Source: Pelargonium nanum
Lineage: Eukaryota > Streptophyta > Magnoliopsida > Geraniales > Geraniaceae
Assembly (NCBI GenBank): GCA_036897485.1
Contig: JAYMTF010001788.1
Coordinates: 1 to 21,314 of the forward strand
Direction: 5' to 3'
Length of the DNA stretch: 21,314 nt
Positions 1 through 10,500 of this stretch are shown here, in pieces (position 1 is the stretch's first letter; every line of letters begins with the position of its first letter). The notes under the pieces were generated by a model. The model saw only the letters and a program-made list of their open reading frames with translations. It had not been told where the DNA came from and did no database searches. The position numbers and the translations under genes are program-made.

Positions 1-1260
1 CGGAAAAACCTTAATCGCCGGCGGCGGCGGGACTGAGCTTCACCGATCGACTCCACAGACTACTTGCCATCTCCAATTCTCAGTCTTTTCTAGTCTACTT
101 CAGTCTTAACTGATGACTATACAAAGGAAAATACACTTATTTATGGTGAGAAAATGTCAGCCTTAAACCTAAAGGTTTAGAGTTAGCAAACACTACCGTA
201 GAGATTCACATGTCACGAATTTAATAATTTTATGGTTCTGCACCGAAAAGTGGATCCAATCTAACCAGAACCAAATCGTGTGGTTGAGACTTGACAAAAT
301 TTCCGAGAGTATGACACGTTACAAATTATATGTGTTCTCAATAAATTTGCGGCGCTCGAATTAGTGGTGGACATAACTGAATGTAACCAAAAAATTCAGC
401 CAACTAAATTGAACTGTTGAGACTAGACAAAATTGATAAGAGTTTCCCAAATTACGAATCATACGAGTTCCAATGGATTTGCGAACGCTCAGTCAGAGTT
501 GACATAACTAGATCTGGACCGAAAGTAAACCAAAATAGACTAGGATCACATCAGTCTGATCTAAACCAAATGAATTTAAACTTTGGTTCACTCGTACATA
601 ATCAATAGGTTAGATTATGATCAATTTCATTTTAAAATTATTTTGTAGTATCTAATTTTCTTTTTAAAAATGTATATTTTCACCAAATTAGGTACAAGTA
701 AAAGAGAAAATCTTTGTTTCATATTAATTAGATATATTGGACTAATTTTGTGGCTGCTGGAATTGAAGCTTGTGACGTCTTTCCGGCCAATCCGGACGAT
801 CTTTGATTATGTTCGTACAATTTTAATGTCTATCTTACTTTTTGACAAAATATAAAGACTACATGCACTTCTCGTCGTTAGGATATTACTCGAGATCAAC
901 TTTGTTGTTTCACTCAACCGAGTGCTTTCTGAATTGTGAGATCCTCTACCACATGAAGGGTTGGAGAGTGGAAGCTCAAAATTTGGACCGATATGAGGAT
1001 GCAACTTAACAAATACGTAATTCAAAACAATACGTCCAATTTTAAAACTAACCATTTTAAACGAGACATTCAATATTTGCAATTCAATACTATTCGATAT
1101 CTTATTGTAGTCTCGGAAGACTATTTGTTTGAACTAGTGAACAACTATCTAACGTCAACTCCATCTACAACGAACAAAAAACATGTGAATTTGAGTAGAG
1201 GTTTGAATTTTCAATATCACAAAATTGGCTTCAACTGAAAAAGACTAAAAAAGGCCATAA
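1..1260. other. Intergenic region with no supportable gene
   Basis: This AT-rich stretch lies upstream of the sterol reductase gene. The only open frames are short, overlapping and compositionally random. It contains a degenerate direct duplication (283-536, listed separately). The far left edge is GC-rich around 18-32 and carries a short minus-strand open stretch that could be the 5' end of an outside gene (see findings). I see no recognisable protein, RNA gene or intact transposon. Confidence 0.5.
283..536. repeat. Degenerate direct duplication, two units of about 110-120 bp
   Basis: Unit 1 (about 283-392) and unit 2 (about 416-536) share blocks in the same order. Both start with GTTGAGACT-GACAAAATT, continue with a GAG...T run, an ACAAATTA/CCAAATTA block, GTGTTC/GAGTTC, AAATTTGCG/GGATTTGCG-ACGCTC, then GACATAACT, and end near ACCAAAA. 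Spacing between blocks differs by small indels, so this is an old duplication or two copies of a dispersed repeat. No coding potential is visible. Confidence 0.45.
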
Positions 1261-1488
1261 ACTAATGTGCATGTGCAAGTTCCACGTCATTAGCACGTGA
1301 GTCGCGACACTCTCCAGCAAATAAAACAAACACAAGGACCTCTTTTGCAATTAATGAAAGACTAAAATTTCCCAATTAATAAACTGAAATAAATCTCAGT
1401 CGTCAACTGCAATTCGCCATTTTCAGTCCACCCAAGAACGTAACTGTGTGCTCTCAGTCTCAGTTTCAATCTCAATCTCACAGAGACG
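1261..1488 (+). promoter_or_regulatory. Proximal promoter and 5' leader of the sterol delta-7 reductase gene
   Basis: A palindromic G-box CACGTG is at 1294-1299, a CCACGTCA element with an ACGT core at 1282-1289, and an E-box CATGTG at 1270-1275. A pyrimidine-rich leader with CTCAGT/CTCAAT repeats (about 1451-1481) runs up to the start codon at 1489. There is no clear TATA box. Brassinosteroid-responsive BES1/BZR1 factors, bHLH PIFs and bZIPs are known to bind such E- and G-boxes, so regulation of this sterol/brassinosteroid gene through them is plausible but only inferred. Confidence 0.4.
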
Positions 1489-4400
1489 ATGACGGTGAAG
1501 GAGGAGGTGAAGACCGTACATTCGCCATGGCTGACCTACTTCTCGATGATATCGCTCCTCACTCTCTGTCCTCCATTTGTCATTTTACTGTAAATCTCTA
1601 CACTTCATTGCTTGCTTTTGCTTTATTATCATCAGATTCAAATGTTTGTGTAATTTTAGATCATATCGAAGCTTGTTCTCTCTGATTATTACTAATTTTA
1701 GGTGATTTTTTGTAAATTTTTAGTGCTAATCTGAACATGAAGAATGAGATTTTGATTTCAGTTACTGAACAATTTTTTTAATCTGATAGCTACTTAGTAT
1801 GTTATTTTGCCTGTTTTCGGTGTGAAATTTGTTTATCTGTAATGAGTTTGATTTCAATTCAGTTTGATAAGTAGATGGATAGATCCATTTTTGGACAGTG
1901 TTTATGATCTGTATCCATCTGTTCTACAGGATTCTAAAAAGTTTGAATCTTGCATTGTGGGAGCATTTGTTGTTAAAGAATGTTGACTTTTCAAATCTTA
2001 CCAACTATTTGAGTTGTACAATGAGTTTATTTTTTCTTTCTTTCTGTTATGCTAGATGGTACACGATGGTGCATGCAGATGGGTCTGTTCTCCAAACTTT
2101 TGACTACTTGAGCCAGCATGGGTTGCAGGGATTCTTGAACATATGGCCAAGGCCAAGTGCTACTGCTTGGAAAATTATTGCTGTTTATGCAGCATTTGAA
2201 GCTGCCCTTCAGCTTTTTCTACCTGGCAAAAGGGTTGAGGGTCCAATATCTCCTGCTGGAAACCGACCTGTTTATAAAGTAATACTTGTTGTCGTCTTTG
2301 CATGTTAAACGATAACTACTAGTATTGTCTAATTCATTTGCATAGTCTTTCCATTAAAAAAAACTCCCTCTAAAACTATCGTCTTACCCTTCGTTATTCT
2401 TGCAGGCAAATGGCATGGCAGCATATGCAGTGACATTGATCACTTATCTTGGTCTGTGGTGGTGAGGACTTTCTTCAAATATGAGATTATGATTGTATTC
2501 CTGCTTTTCTTGTTCTTTAGAGGGTTGGGTCCAATCATATTATTTCTTGTAGTTTCTACTGTAGCTGCCATTGCATAATGAATGCTTTAAATGCATCCTA
2601 ATCATGGAAGCATACCTAAACGTTAGAAATTGCTGCATTGAACACAGATGTTTAGCTTCATTTCAGTTCATCTGTCAATTTTACTTATTGTGTATGCTAT
2701 AGGGCCTCTTATTGATCCCGTAATGAGTGATTATTGGAGTTTCTTCATATCATCTTATAACACGACAATATCATTTTAGATTTTTGTTATGAACACACAA
2801 CTGATCAATGGTTGTCTCAGGACTTGAGTATTCTGATATGGACTTTATGTGCTCAGTTATAAAAATTTTCATGTTCTCTCCTGAAAAATGACGCTTCAGT
2901 TCAGTGTAGTTCCATGTGGTGTTAGACTTTTTGAATTTGATATTTTCTATTTGTTAATTCTTCAGGTTTGGTATATTCAACCCCACCATTGTCTATGATC
3001 ATTTGGGAGAAATATTTTCGGCTCTCATCTTTGGAAGCTTCATTTTTTGTATATTCTTATACATTAAAGTGAGCACTTACACTTAAGTGCTTAACATTCA
3101 CAATTCTAAAATATACGTTACTTTGTGTTTTTATTTTTTATAATTTACTGAAGTAATATTTTATGTATGCAAGGGTCATTTGGCACCATCTTCCACTGAT
3201 TCTGGTTCATCTGGAAATCTAATTATTGATTTCTATTGGGTGAGCATCTTCAAGCCTCTGTACTGATTTCTATTTGTTGATTTTCAGATGAATGTTTTAA
3301 AAAAAAATGAGTTTTGCAAATGTTTGTGATTGGTCCTTACTTAAAATCACCTTAGCTCATCTCAAACCTTGTTATCCTTGTAGAAGTCTAGGCAGTTTGC
3401 TGGATAGGTTTCTCATTTATGGGCTGTGAATATTTTGTTGACTTGGAAGCTTTTAAGTACCAATCTTCCTTTCTGTTTCAATTCAGGGCAGTTTACGTCG
3501 TCCTTGAAAGTTATTTGGTTTAACTCATTGTTACAGATTTAATATAATTTCATCCTTTGGTTTTTGGTTGAATAGCTTCCACTTGTCTCTTGTATACTTC
3601 TTCTTAAGTCATGCAAAGGCCTTCAATCCAAACTATTTTATATCGTCAAGGCTATCAAAGGAAATGAATTCTAAAATGTCGTATCAAGCCAAATCTATTT
3701 ATCCAATTTAAAGACTCATTGTCATTGACCATTATTATCTTTTCTTGCACTGCTTAACTTGTTGCTATGATGCTGCCATTATGGCTACACAAAATCTGTT
3801 TACTTCATCCTTTCTTGTTTGTGTTGTAGGGTATGGAGTTGTATCCTCGAATTGGTAAACACTTTGACATCAAAGTTTTCACAAATTGCCGATTCGGGAT
3901 GATGTCTTGGGCAGTTCTTGCTGTGACCTATTGCATAAAGCAGGTAGATTCTCATAAAATATTTCTGCATATGAATATTAAATATTACGTGTTGGTGTGT
4001 GAATTATTATCAAGGTATGCCATTAAGATAACAGACAAAGTTTACAGAAACGGAAAAAGGAAAAGAACTATTAGATGATCTAACTTCTGTTTGCGTACAT
4101 TTTAAACCAGGTTGCTCTAACTCTAGGTATGTATATCCTGGTTGTATAAGTTCAAGCACATGTTTTTTCATAAATTCTGTTCGAACCAAATGACATTGAG
4201 AGAAAGCTAATATGTGATTCAATTTCCTAGCAGGTAAAATGTAAACCAAAACTAATTCTGAAATTAATGCCTAGGTGGTTGTTTTGCCTATCTAGTAAAA
4301 AAAAAATCTACCACAAAGTCAATTCCATTTGTAGGCCACTTGATAGTATAATGTTGTATTAATCATATATTCGGTTATACATTAGCTTCTGTTACACTTT

Positions 4401-6516
4401 TGGTTGTGTCAACTATTAACACTATTTCTTATATGTTTATTTATCAGTATGAAGAGAATGGAAGAGTCTCTGATTCAATGCTTGTAAATACTATATTGAT
4501 GCTGGTGTATGTTACGAAGTTTTTCTGGTGGGAAGCTGGGTACTGGAACACAATGGATATTGCACATGATCGAGGTTTACATTTATTTCTATTGATTTTT
4601 AATGCGAAATACAGTTCATTCAAATTACTTATGTAACAATTACTTCATGAGTTATTGCTTTAGGGTATTCTGTTACTGTGATCTTCCCTAAATTCTATAT
4701 AGTTATTTGATAGGTATCTTATAGACAGATACTCACATTTGTTAGGCAACTTATTACATTTTATGCCTAATGCCAAGTTACTTATTACTTTCTTGCTTGT
4801 GAACAAATAGTTTTTTTTAGACCCATACTTATGCTTACGTAGTTATCATTTTACTGCCTTTAATTCTAGTTATATTGATGTTGCTATGGCTCACTGTATA
4901 ATTTGGTCGTGACAGCTGGCTTTTACATCTGTTGGGGATGCTTGGTATGGGTTCCTTCTGTGTATACTTCTCCGGGCATGTACCTAGTCAACCATCCTAT
5001 CAACCTTGGAACTCAGGTATAGTCCCATCCTAGTTTTATTTAATCGTCTACAGAAATGTTGTTAATAAGTGGAGATTCACTGATATTGGCGCATAAAAGG
5101 GTGTCCAGGAAAATTGAATTGCCCCTTTCAATCCATAGAATCTTACTGCATATTGATGGTAATTCGTGAATTACAAAACAATCCAGGGCCATACTTCCAT
5201 ATCCTCCTTTTGTCATGATGAATTCATGGCTTAAAATCTTGCATAAGTTCTGGTGGACCAACTCTTTGTTTTAAAAATATAAGATCCACTGCTAGACAAT
5301 TTGATGAAGTTGAATTTGACTAATAAAAGCGAAAGACCCTTCTTTTTCACACATTAGAAGCCACGTATTGGGTTCACTTACTTTGAAGGGTTGATATTCT
5401 TACCTTATATGTGCCCCTGAAGTTTCCCTTGCATGGTTTCAGCTTGCACTTTCTATTTTACTATCGGGCATTCTTTGCACATACATCAACTATGACTGTG
5501 ATCGGCAAAGGCAAGAATTCCGCCGAACAAATGGAAAATGCTTAGTGTGGGGAAAAGCTCCATCAAAGGTCACTTATTACACTGCTATCATTATGAGAAC
5601 CTCTTCTTATGTGTTTAGTTCCTCGATTACAAAACTTACTTCAGTTTATGCTGAGAAACAGTAATCATCAATTCCAATTCTTGTACAGATTGTGGCCTCC
5701 TACACTACCACATCCGGGGAAACAAAAACCAGCCTTCTTTTAACTTCGGGATGGTGAGTTTTCTTTTCATTTTCAACTTAAAATTGATTGTCGGGTCGGG
5801 TTTGAGGTCACAATTGGTTTGCCATTCAGATGATCTTAAATATGTGGATTGATACATTTAGGCCAAGTTTAAAACTGAAACATTGGTAGGGACGTGGACA
5901 TTGATGTAATCTTTTTGACGTATGCATTTGGATATAAATATGCTGACCGTCCATGATAGGATTAGCTATTACCATGTGCCATAACTTTAAAAACAGCTAT
6001 TGCTACGGGCCAAGAGCAATTTTGAGTTAGTTTATCATGGTTCTTTCAGGTGGGGTTTAGCTCGTCATTTCCACTACGTACCAGAAATATCAGCAGCATT
6101 TTTCTGGACTCTCCCGGCCCTTTTTAATCATGTAAGCATATTTTATATTCAAAACTTCCGACACTCAAAACTCCCAAGGAAAACATCTCGTTGAAAGTCT
6201 ATCCCGTTATTTATTTTCTGCAGTTTCTTCCTTATTTCTACGTGATATTCCTCACCATCCTCCTCTTCGACCGAGCCAAGAGAGACGATGACAGATGCCG
6301 ATCCAAGTAAGCAGAGTTCTAACCTTTTCAATTACCCACCATTTATTCGGTTTTCCGCTCTAACCTTGATGACATAAACTGAACAACAATGATGAAAACT
6401 ATGGCGAACCCGATGTATTAGAGATGTGATATGAGGTTTTTGCTTGCAGGTACGGGAAATACTGGAAGCTATACTGCGAGAAGGTTCGGTACAGGATCAT
6501 ACCTGGAATATACTGA
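1489..6516 (+). CDS. DWF5: Sterol delta-7 reductase (7-dehydrocholesterol reductase), DWF5 orthologue
   Basis: Thirteen coding exons give a 437-residue protein: 1489-1589, 2056-2278, 2406-2461, 2966-3068, 3174-3239, 3830-3943, 4448-4574, 4916-5016, 5443-5568, 5689-5753, 6050-6131, 6224-6306, 6450-6516. All introns are GT-AG and the coding sum is 1314 nt. In plant sterol synthesis this ER membrane enzyme uses NADPH to reduce the delta-7 bond (5-dehydroepisterol to 24-methylenecholesterol), upstream of brassinosteroids. Family marks are GMELYPRIG at residues 184-192, the FFWWEAGYWNTMDIAHDRAG region around 245-265, the ERG4/ERG24 signature LLTSGWWGLARHFHY at 356-370, and the C-terminal YGKYWKLYCEKV...PGIY. 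About eight to nine hydrophobic segments are visible, the first near 15-38. The start is the first in-frame ATG before the conserved TVHSPWLTYFSM N-terminus. Length matches plant DWF5 (about 430 residues). No breaks are seen. Confidence 0.96.
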
Positions 6517-6686
6517 GCCAGATTATATCATTTGTGCTCTTGTTGTAGGACAAGTCTTTGAATATGTGCTTTTAACTTCTAAAGTAACTTTAGGATTCAA
6601 GGAGAGTGACATTTGTAAACTTTTTATTATCATTATTACCAAGATATTTAGTTATGTGTTTTTCATGTTGTTCTCTTATAATTCTC

Positions 6687-6692
6687 AATAAA
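6687..6692 (+). terminator. Canonical polyadenylation signal of the sterol reductase gene
   Basis: AATAAA occurs about 170 nt after the stop codon at 6514-6516. It is preceded by T-rich sequence and followed by TG-rich and T-rich stretches. Position and context fit a plant near-upstream element, so the 3' UTR is probably about 190-230 nt. Confidence 0.5.
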
Positions 6693-6789
6693 TGGAAGAT
6701 GTTATTAGCTAGAGTAGTGATATGTAATTTGATAGATTTGTTCTTTTTTTTTTAGTTTATAGAACTTGAGTTTTAATTAAGTTCTTTTT

Positions 6790-7060
6790 TATAATATAGC
6801 TCAAAATTACACGATACGACCCGACGCGTTTAAACAAACAATTTGATATTGACCCTACACGGTTCGATATACTTTACCCTATTTATGATTCATTTTATAT
6901 CCGAAATGTTTGGAAATTTTGCATTTTCATCTTGAAATGAGTTAATCAAATAAGTTACATAACTCGCTTAATTAAACAGATTAGATATGTTAAGCGGTTT
7001 GAACTCAAACTTGCTTAAATTTGTTGTCACGGTTGTGACTCAAATTAACAGTCCTAATAT
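6790..7060. repeat. Decayed dispersed repeat fragment
   Basis: This stretch has runs typical of old plant DNA-transposon tails, such as ACACGATACGACCCGACGCG and ACCCTACACGGTTCG, in otherwise AT-rich sequence. It has no coding capacity, and I could not place clear termini or a target duplication. The GTGTTCGTGTC-rich stretch at about 11880-12080 has the same flavour in the opposite orientation. The family is not identified. Confidence 0.3.
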
Positions 7061-7435
7061 AAACATAGGTTGCTTAACAAAATATTTGGATTTCCAATGG
7101 TATAAGTTAAAAAAATAAATATAAATGGTCTGTGTAAGTCTAGAACATGACGTCATTGTGTGGTCCTTGTTTCATTAATCAAGTTCTGGATCATGAAGAT
7201 ACTGTACAGATTTAGTAGCTATTTTAAGGTTGTTCTGTTTGGATATAAAGCAATTTCCTCTGTTTTTCATTTATGACTTGTCCCAGATGGATTGAAGACT
7301 GAAGCCTATGTGGAAGAGCTAATCACAGATACGGAAGCTTTTTGTTGCAGCAGTGAATTTAGTTTGATTCCAACTATAAAGTTACAGAAATGAATACATG
7401 AGCACTGACAAAGGATTTGGATTTACCAACACATG

Positions 7436-7606
7436 TTGGGTCAAGCGGTTAATACCACTTTGGATTTCTTATGAGGTCTCGAGTTCGAGCCTCTTTGTCG
7501 ACGGTATGAGGTGAAATTTGTAGGGCGGGATTTAGGGTGACGCTCCCAAAGAGAGTGAGAAACATTGTTACTTCGAGTATGATCTCCCGTTCCTAATAAA
7601 AAAAAA
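7436..7606 (+). mobile_element. Probable tRNA-derived SINE
   Basis: The 5' part resembles a tRNA gene promoter. A box A-like GGTCAAGCGGTTAATACC is at about 7438-7455, and a box B-like GAGTTCGAGCC at 7481-7491, with near-normal tRNA spacing. A roughly 100-bp tRNA-unrelated body follows, ending in TCCCGTTCCTAATAAA with a run of nine A at 7598-7606. The tRNA-like head, short body and A tail are the layout of plant SINEs such as the Au type. I see no clear target duplication, so the left end is approximate. The fragment is not a functional tRNA because the acceptor stem does not close. Confidence 0.5.
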
Positions 7607-7837
7607 TTCTCATCTCATCCATGATATGCCAACAGGGGGTATAATTGTAATACCATTAAAGAAAAGCAAAAAAGTAAGCTATTATTACCCATAACAGGTG
7701 CCACCGTAGAATTCCATATCGGATAATTATTTATTACTATAGTAATAAAAACATCATCATTTTAAAACATTGACTAAATCAAAAATTGGTTCCACTCTCT
7801 CTAAATATAAAAAACGGCGTTGCGTGGCGTCGTTTGC

Positions 7838-7971
7838 TATAAATACAACCCCTCCCTATCTCTGTGTCCTGTCTTCCCTCTTTATACACAACGTTTTCAG
7901 TGTTCAAAACACTCACACACACTCTCTCTGTTTCTTTCTCTGTCTTTGCTCCGTTTTTAATGGTTGCGTGA
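7838..7971 (+). promoter_or_regulatory. TATA box and leader with a minimal upstream ORF for the SEC14-like gene
   Basis: TATAAATA at 7838-7845 sits in a CTATAAATAC context, about 220 nt before the start codon. CT-rich and CA-rich leader sequence follows it, typical of a plant core promoter and 5' UTR, so transcription probably starts near 7870. The leader contains ATG GTT GCG TGA at 7960-7971, a three-codon upstream ORF ending 91 nt before the main start. It may modestly reduce translation of the main ORF; that is inference. Confidence 0.55.
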
Positions 7972-8062
7972 AGCAAAAGTTTGGTATATTTGCGTTGCGA
8001 GTTTTTCGTTTTCTTGAGAGCAGAGCAGAGCAGTTCAGTTCGGTTTTGTTTATTTTCTCGAA

Positions 8063-10500
8063 ATGGGGAAGAAAGATCAGAAAGGAGCAGCCATGAATAA
8101 TGGTAGAGCTGTTGAAGCTGTTCTCGACCTTCTCAGAAAACAATCTCCTCTCACTCTCAAGCAGGTCCGTCTTTCATTTTACTTTGCTCTGTTTCTTGTT
8201 TTTGACCCAAAACAAGAAAAACCAAGTTTGTTCATAATTTACAGCTCTGTTTTGATCTGGGTTTTGGCTAATTATTTACAGGAGAAGTTCTGCAACATTG
8301 CTTGTGTTGAGAGGTTCTTGAAGGCAAAAGGTGATAGCGTCAAGAAGGCTGCGAAGCACTTGCGAGCTTGCCTTTCTTGGAGAGAGGCCATTGGCATTGG
8401 TATAAACTATAGTTACCGTTTGCTCTGTTTTTAAAAAAAAAGATTCAGTTTTTCGTATCTGCATCAACCTTCTATTCTCTTTGTTTTGTTATTCTAATGG
8501 CTAGTTCAGTAACAGTAGTGGGGTTGTTGCTTTTTTCAAACTGCTTTTTGTGAATATACTGTTAAAGCCAACACAACAGCATCCGAAAGTAATCATTTGG
8601 AGCACTTGATATTCAAAATAAAGAATCAAATAAATAAATTAAAAACACTCCTTTTTCTTGTTTTGAACAGAGCATCTCATAGCTGATGAGTTCTCAGCCG
8701 AGCTCGCGGAGGGTGTTGCTTACATCGCCGGCCACGACGACGAATCCAGACCGGTTATGGTAACTAATTTACTATAATCTCAGAATCTCTTTACACGTGT
8801 ATATAACCTTCTTCTTCTACTTAATTCACTGTTCATGCGTCTTCTATCTGTTGCAGATTTTCAGGATCAAACAAGATTACCACAAGTTTCAGTCACAAAA
8901 ACTGTGAGTACCCATCTCTTGAATTATATTCCAGAAACCCGAAACGAAATTGTGTTATTCATGAATGTGTGATCTTGTACAGCTTCGCTCGTTTGCTGGT
9001 GTTCACCTTGGAAGTGGCCATAAGCACCATGCCAAAAGGGGTCGACCAGTTTGTGCTCTTGTTCGACGCAAGTAAGTTCCTTGTATTTTATTTTATATGT
9101 TATGAAATAAAATAAATAAAAACTGGAAGATCCATTGGAGTCTCTCCGGTGACTCTGTTTCAAGAGAATTAGTAAAGGTGCGTTGCTCTGTTTTGCTGGT
9201 TAATTACATGATGTGTGAGAAGCGGCAAGATCTGAGATGGACTGAGGAAATTGTCCGGAGTGTCCTGTGTCACTGTAATGTAGGTGACAGGGGATAGGGG
9301 TATATCGGGAATTGGACTCTCTTTTATCACTTGTTTCTTCAAATGTTGATCTAAACAAAATTCACAGAAACGGACTCTCCTTTTTGCCTTGCCTTGCCTT
9401 GCCTTGCCTTGCCTTTGATCAGCTTTTTCATTTTTCAATACACAACTAAAGTAAATAAAAATGGAATTTGAAATTGATAATTGTATGGTGTGGACACGTA
9501 CAGGCTTTTTCAGGTCAGCTTCAGCTTTTATGAATGTGTTAATGGCAACACTGAAAATATTGGGCGAGTACTACCCGTGCCGGCTTCACAGGGCTTTTGT
9601 TATCGACCCTCCTTCTCTTTTCTCTTATTTGTGGAAGGTATTCTACATCTAAATTGCATCATATTTGCATGTTACTGTTTTGACTATATACCATTCCTTC
9701 TTGGTTCTTGCACATCTTCTCATATCACCTTACTAGTGTGGGCCATCATCTCTCATTTAAGTCAAATTTCACCATCATACCATAGTTGACCTTTCCACCA
9801 AAATAAAATAATAATATTTTAAATTGTATTGTACGCATTGCAGGGTGTGAGACCGTTTCTTGATTTGTCCACGGTGACACATGTGGTGTCCACACTTGAC
9901 ATGGAAGACTCGCTGGATCAGTTGAACGATTTCAGTTCTTACCCAAGAGCCTCGTCCCTCCGATTCGACACGTCATCACTCAAATCAACGGCTAAGGTTG
10001 GCTCCTGTTCCTCCTCCCGTTTCTCCTTCACCGTCTCCCACAACTTTGACTCGCTCAAGCCTTGGTACTTGACCATGACCGACACGCCGTCCGCCACCAT
10101 CGGAGGACCGGCGCTCATCTCCCCGCTCAACGCTCGCTCCTTTTCCTTCGCGTCGCCGGCGGCCCGCACGCCGCCGGGAAGCATCGACGGCATAAGGCCG
10201 GCGAGGAAGGCGCTGTTCCCGTCGACGCCGCTGCCGCAACGCACGACGGCGCGCAGCGCCCGGAGTACCCCGAGGCCGTCGTTTCTCCAGTCGCCGGCGA
10301 TGTTCTTCCGGAAGGAGAGCCACGTGGGCAGCAAGAGCGACAAGTCCCGAGAGTCGTTTTTGCCGTTTTTGAAGCTGTACAGGAGGCCGTACGACGAGAT
10401 GGTGTACAGGTCGAAGATGAGGCCTCCACTGGGCGGGCTCATCTCCATCGTCTCACCCCATCTGAAGCGTCGCCACATGTCAGTATCTCAACGGTTCTGA
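8063..10500 (+). CDS. SEC14-like (CRAL-TRIO domain) lipid-transfer family protein
   Basis: Seven exons give 411 residues: 8063-8164, 8282-8399, 8671-8759, 8857-8903, 8983-9071, 9504-9637, 9844-10500. Introns are GT-AG and the sum is 1236 nt. Residues about 15-75 look like a CRAL-TRIO N-terminal helical region ([20 protein letters not shown], then [11 protein letters not shown]). Residues about 80-240 look like the lipid-binding CRAL-TRIO fold: [15 protein letters not shown], the [19 protein letters not shown] strand-helix, and [20 protein letters not shown] followed by [19 protein letters not shown]. Known relatives bind or exchange phosphatidylinositol and other lipids at membranes; this protein's ligand is unknown. 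From about residue 250 a Ser/Pro/Arg-rich tail (for example [18 protein letters not shown]) is probably disordered and basic. There is no signal peptide or membrane span. The start is the first ATG with a typical MGKK-DQK N-terminus. The last exon is markedly more GC-rich than the rest (see findings). Confidence 0.88.
9386..9415. repeat. (GCCTT)6 microsatellite in SEC14-like intron 5
   Basis: Six perfect GCCTT units lie in the intron between 9072 and 9503. A pentanucleotide array of this kind is usually length-variable between individuals. It lies about 90 nt before the 3' splice site and forms a pyrimidine-rich patch on the sense strand. No function is inferred. Confidence 0.9.

Noticed and set aside
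7438-7510. A functional tRNA gene
   Set aside because: Box A/B-like blocks are present, but no acceptor stem or anticodon arm can be closed. A SINE head explains it better.
9939-10478. 179-codon open frame antisense to the last SEC14-like exon
   Set aside because: It is a shadow of GC-rich coding sequence. The sense strand encodes the continuous CRAL-TRIO protein tail, and the antisense peptide has no recognisable domain.
1489-10500. A biosynthetic cluster of the sterol reductase with the lipid-transfer gene
   Set aside because: Adjacency of two housekeeping-type families with separate promoters, separated by repeats. Nothing in the sequence links them functionally.
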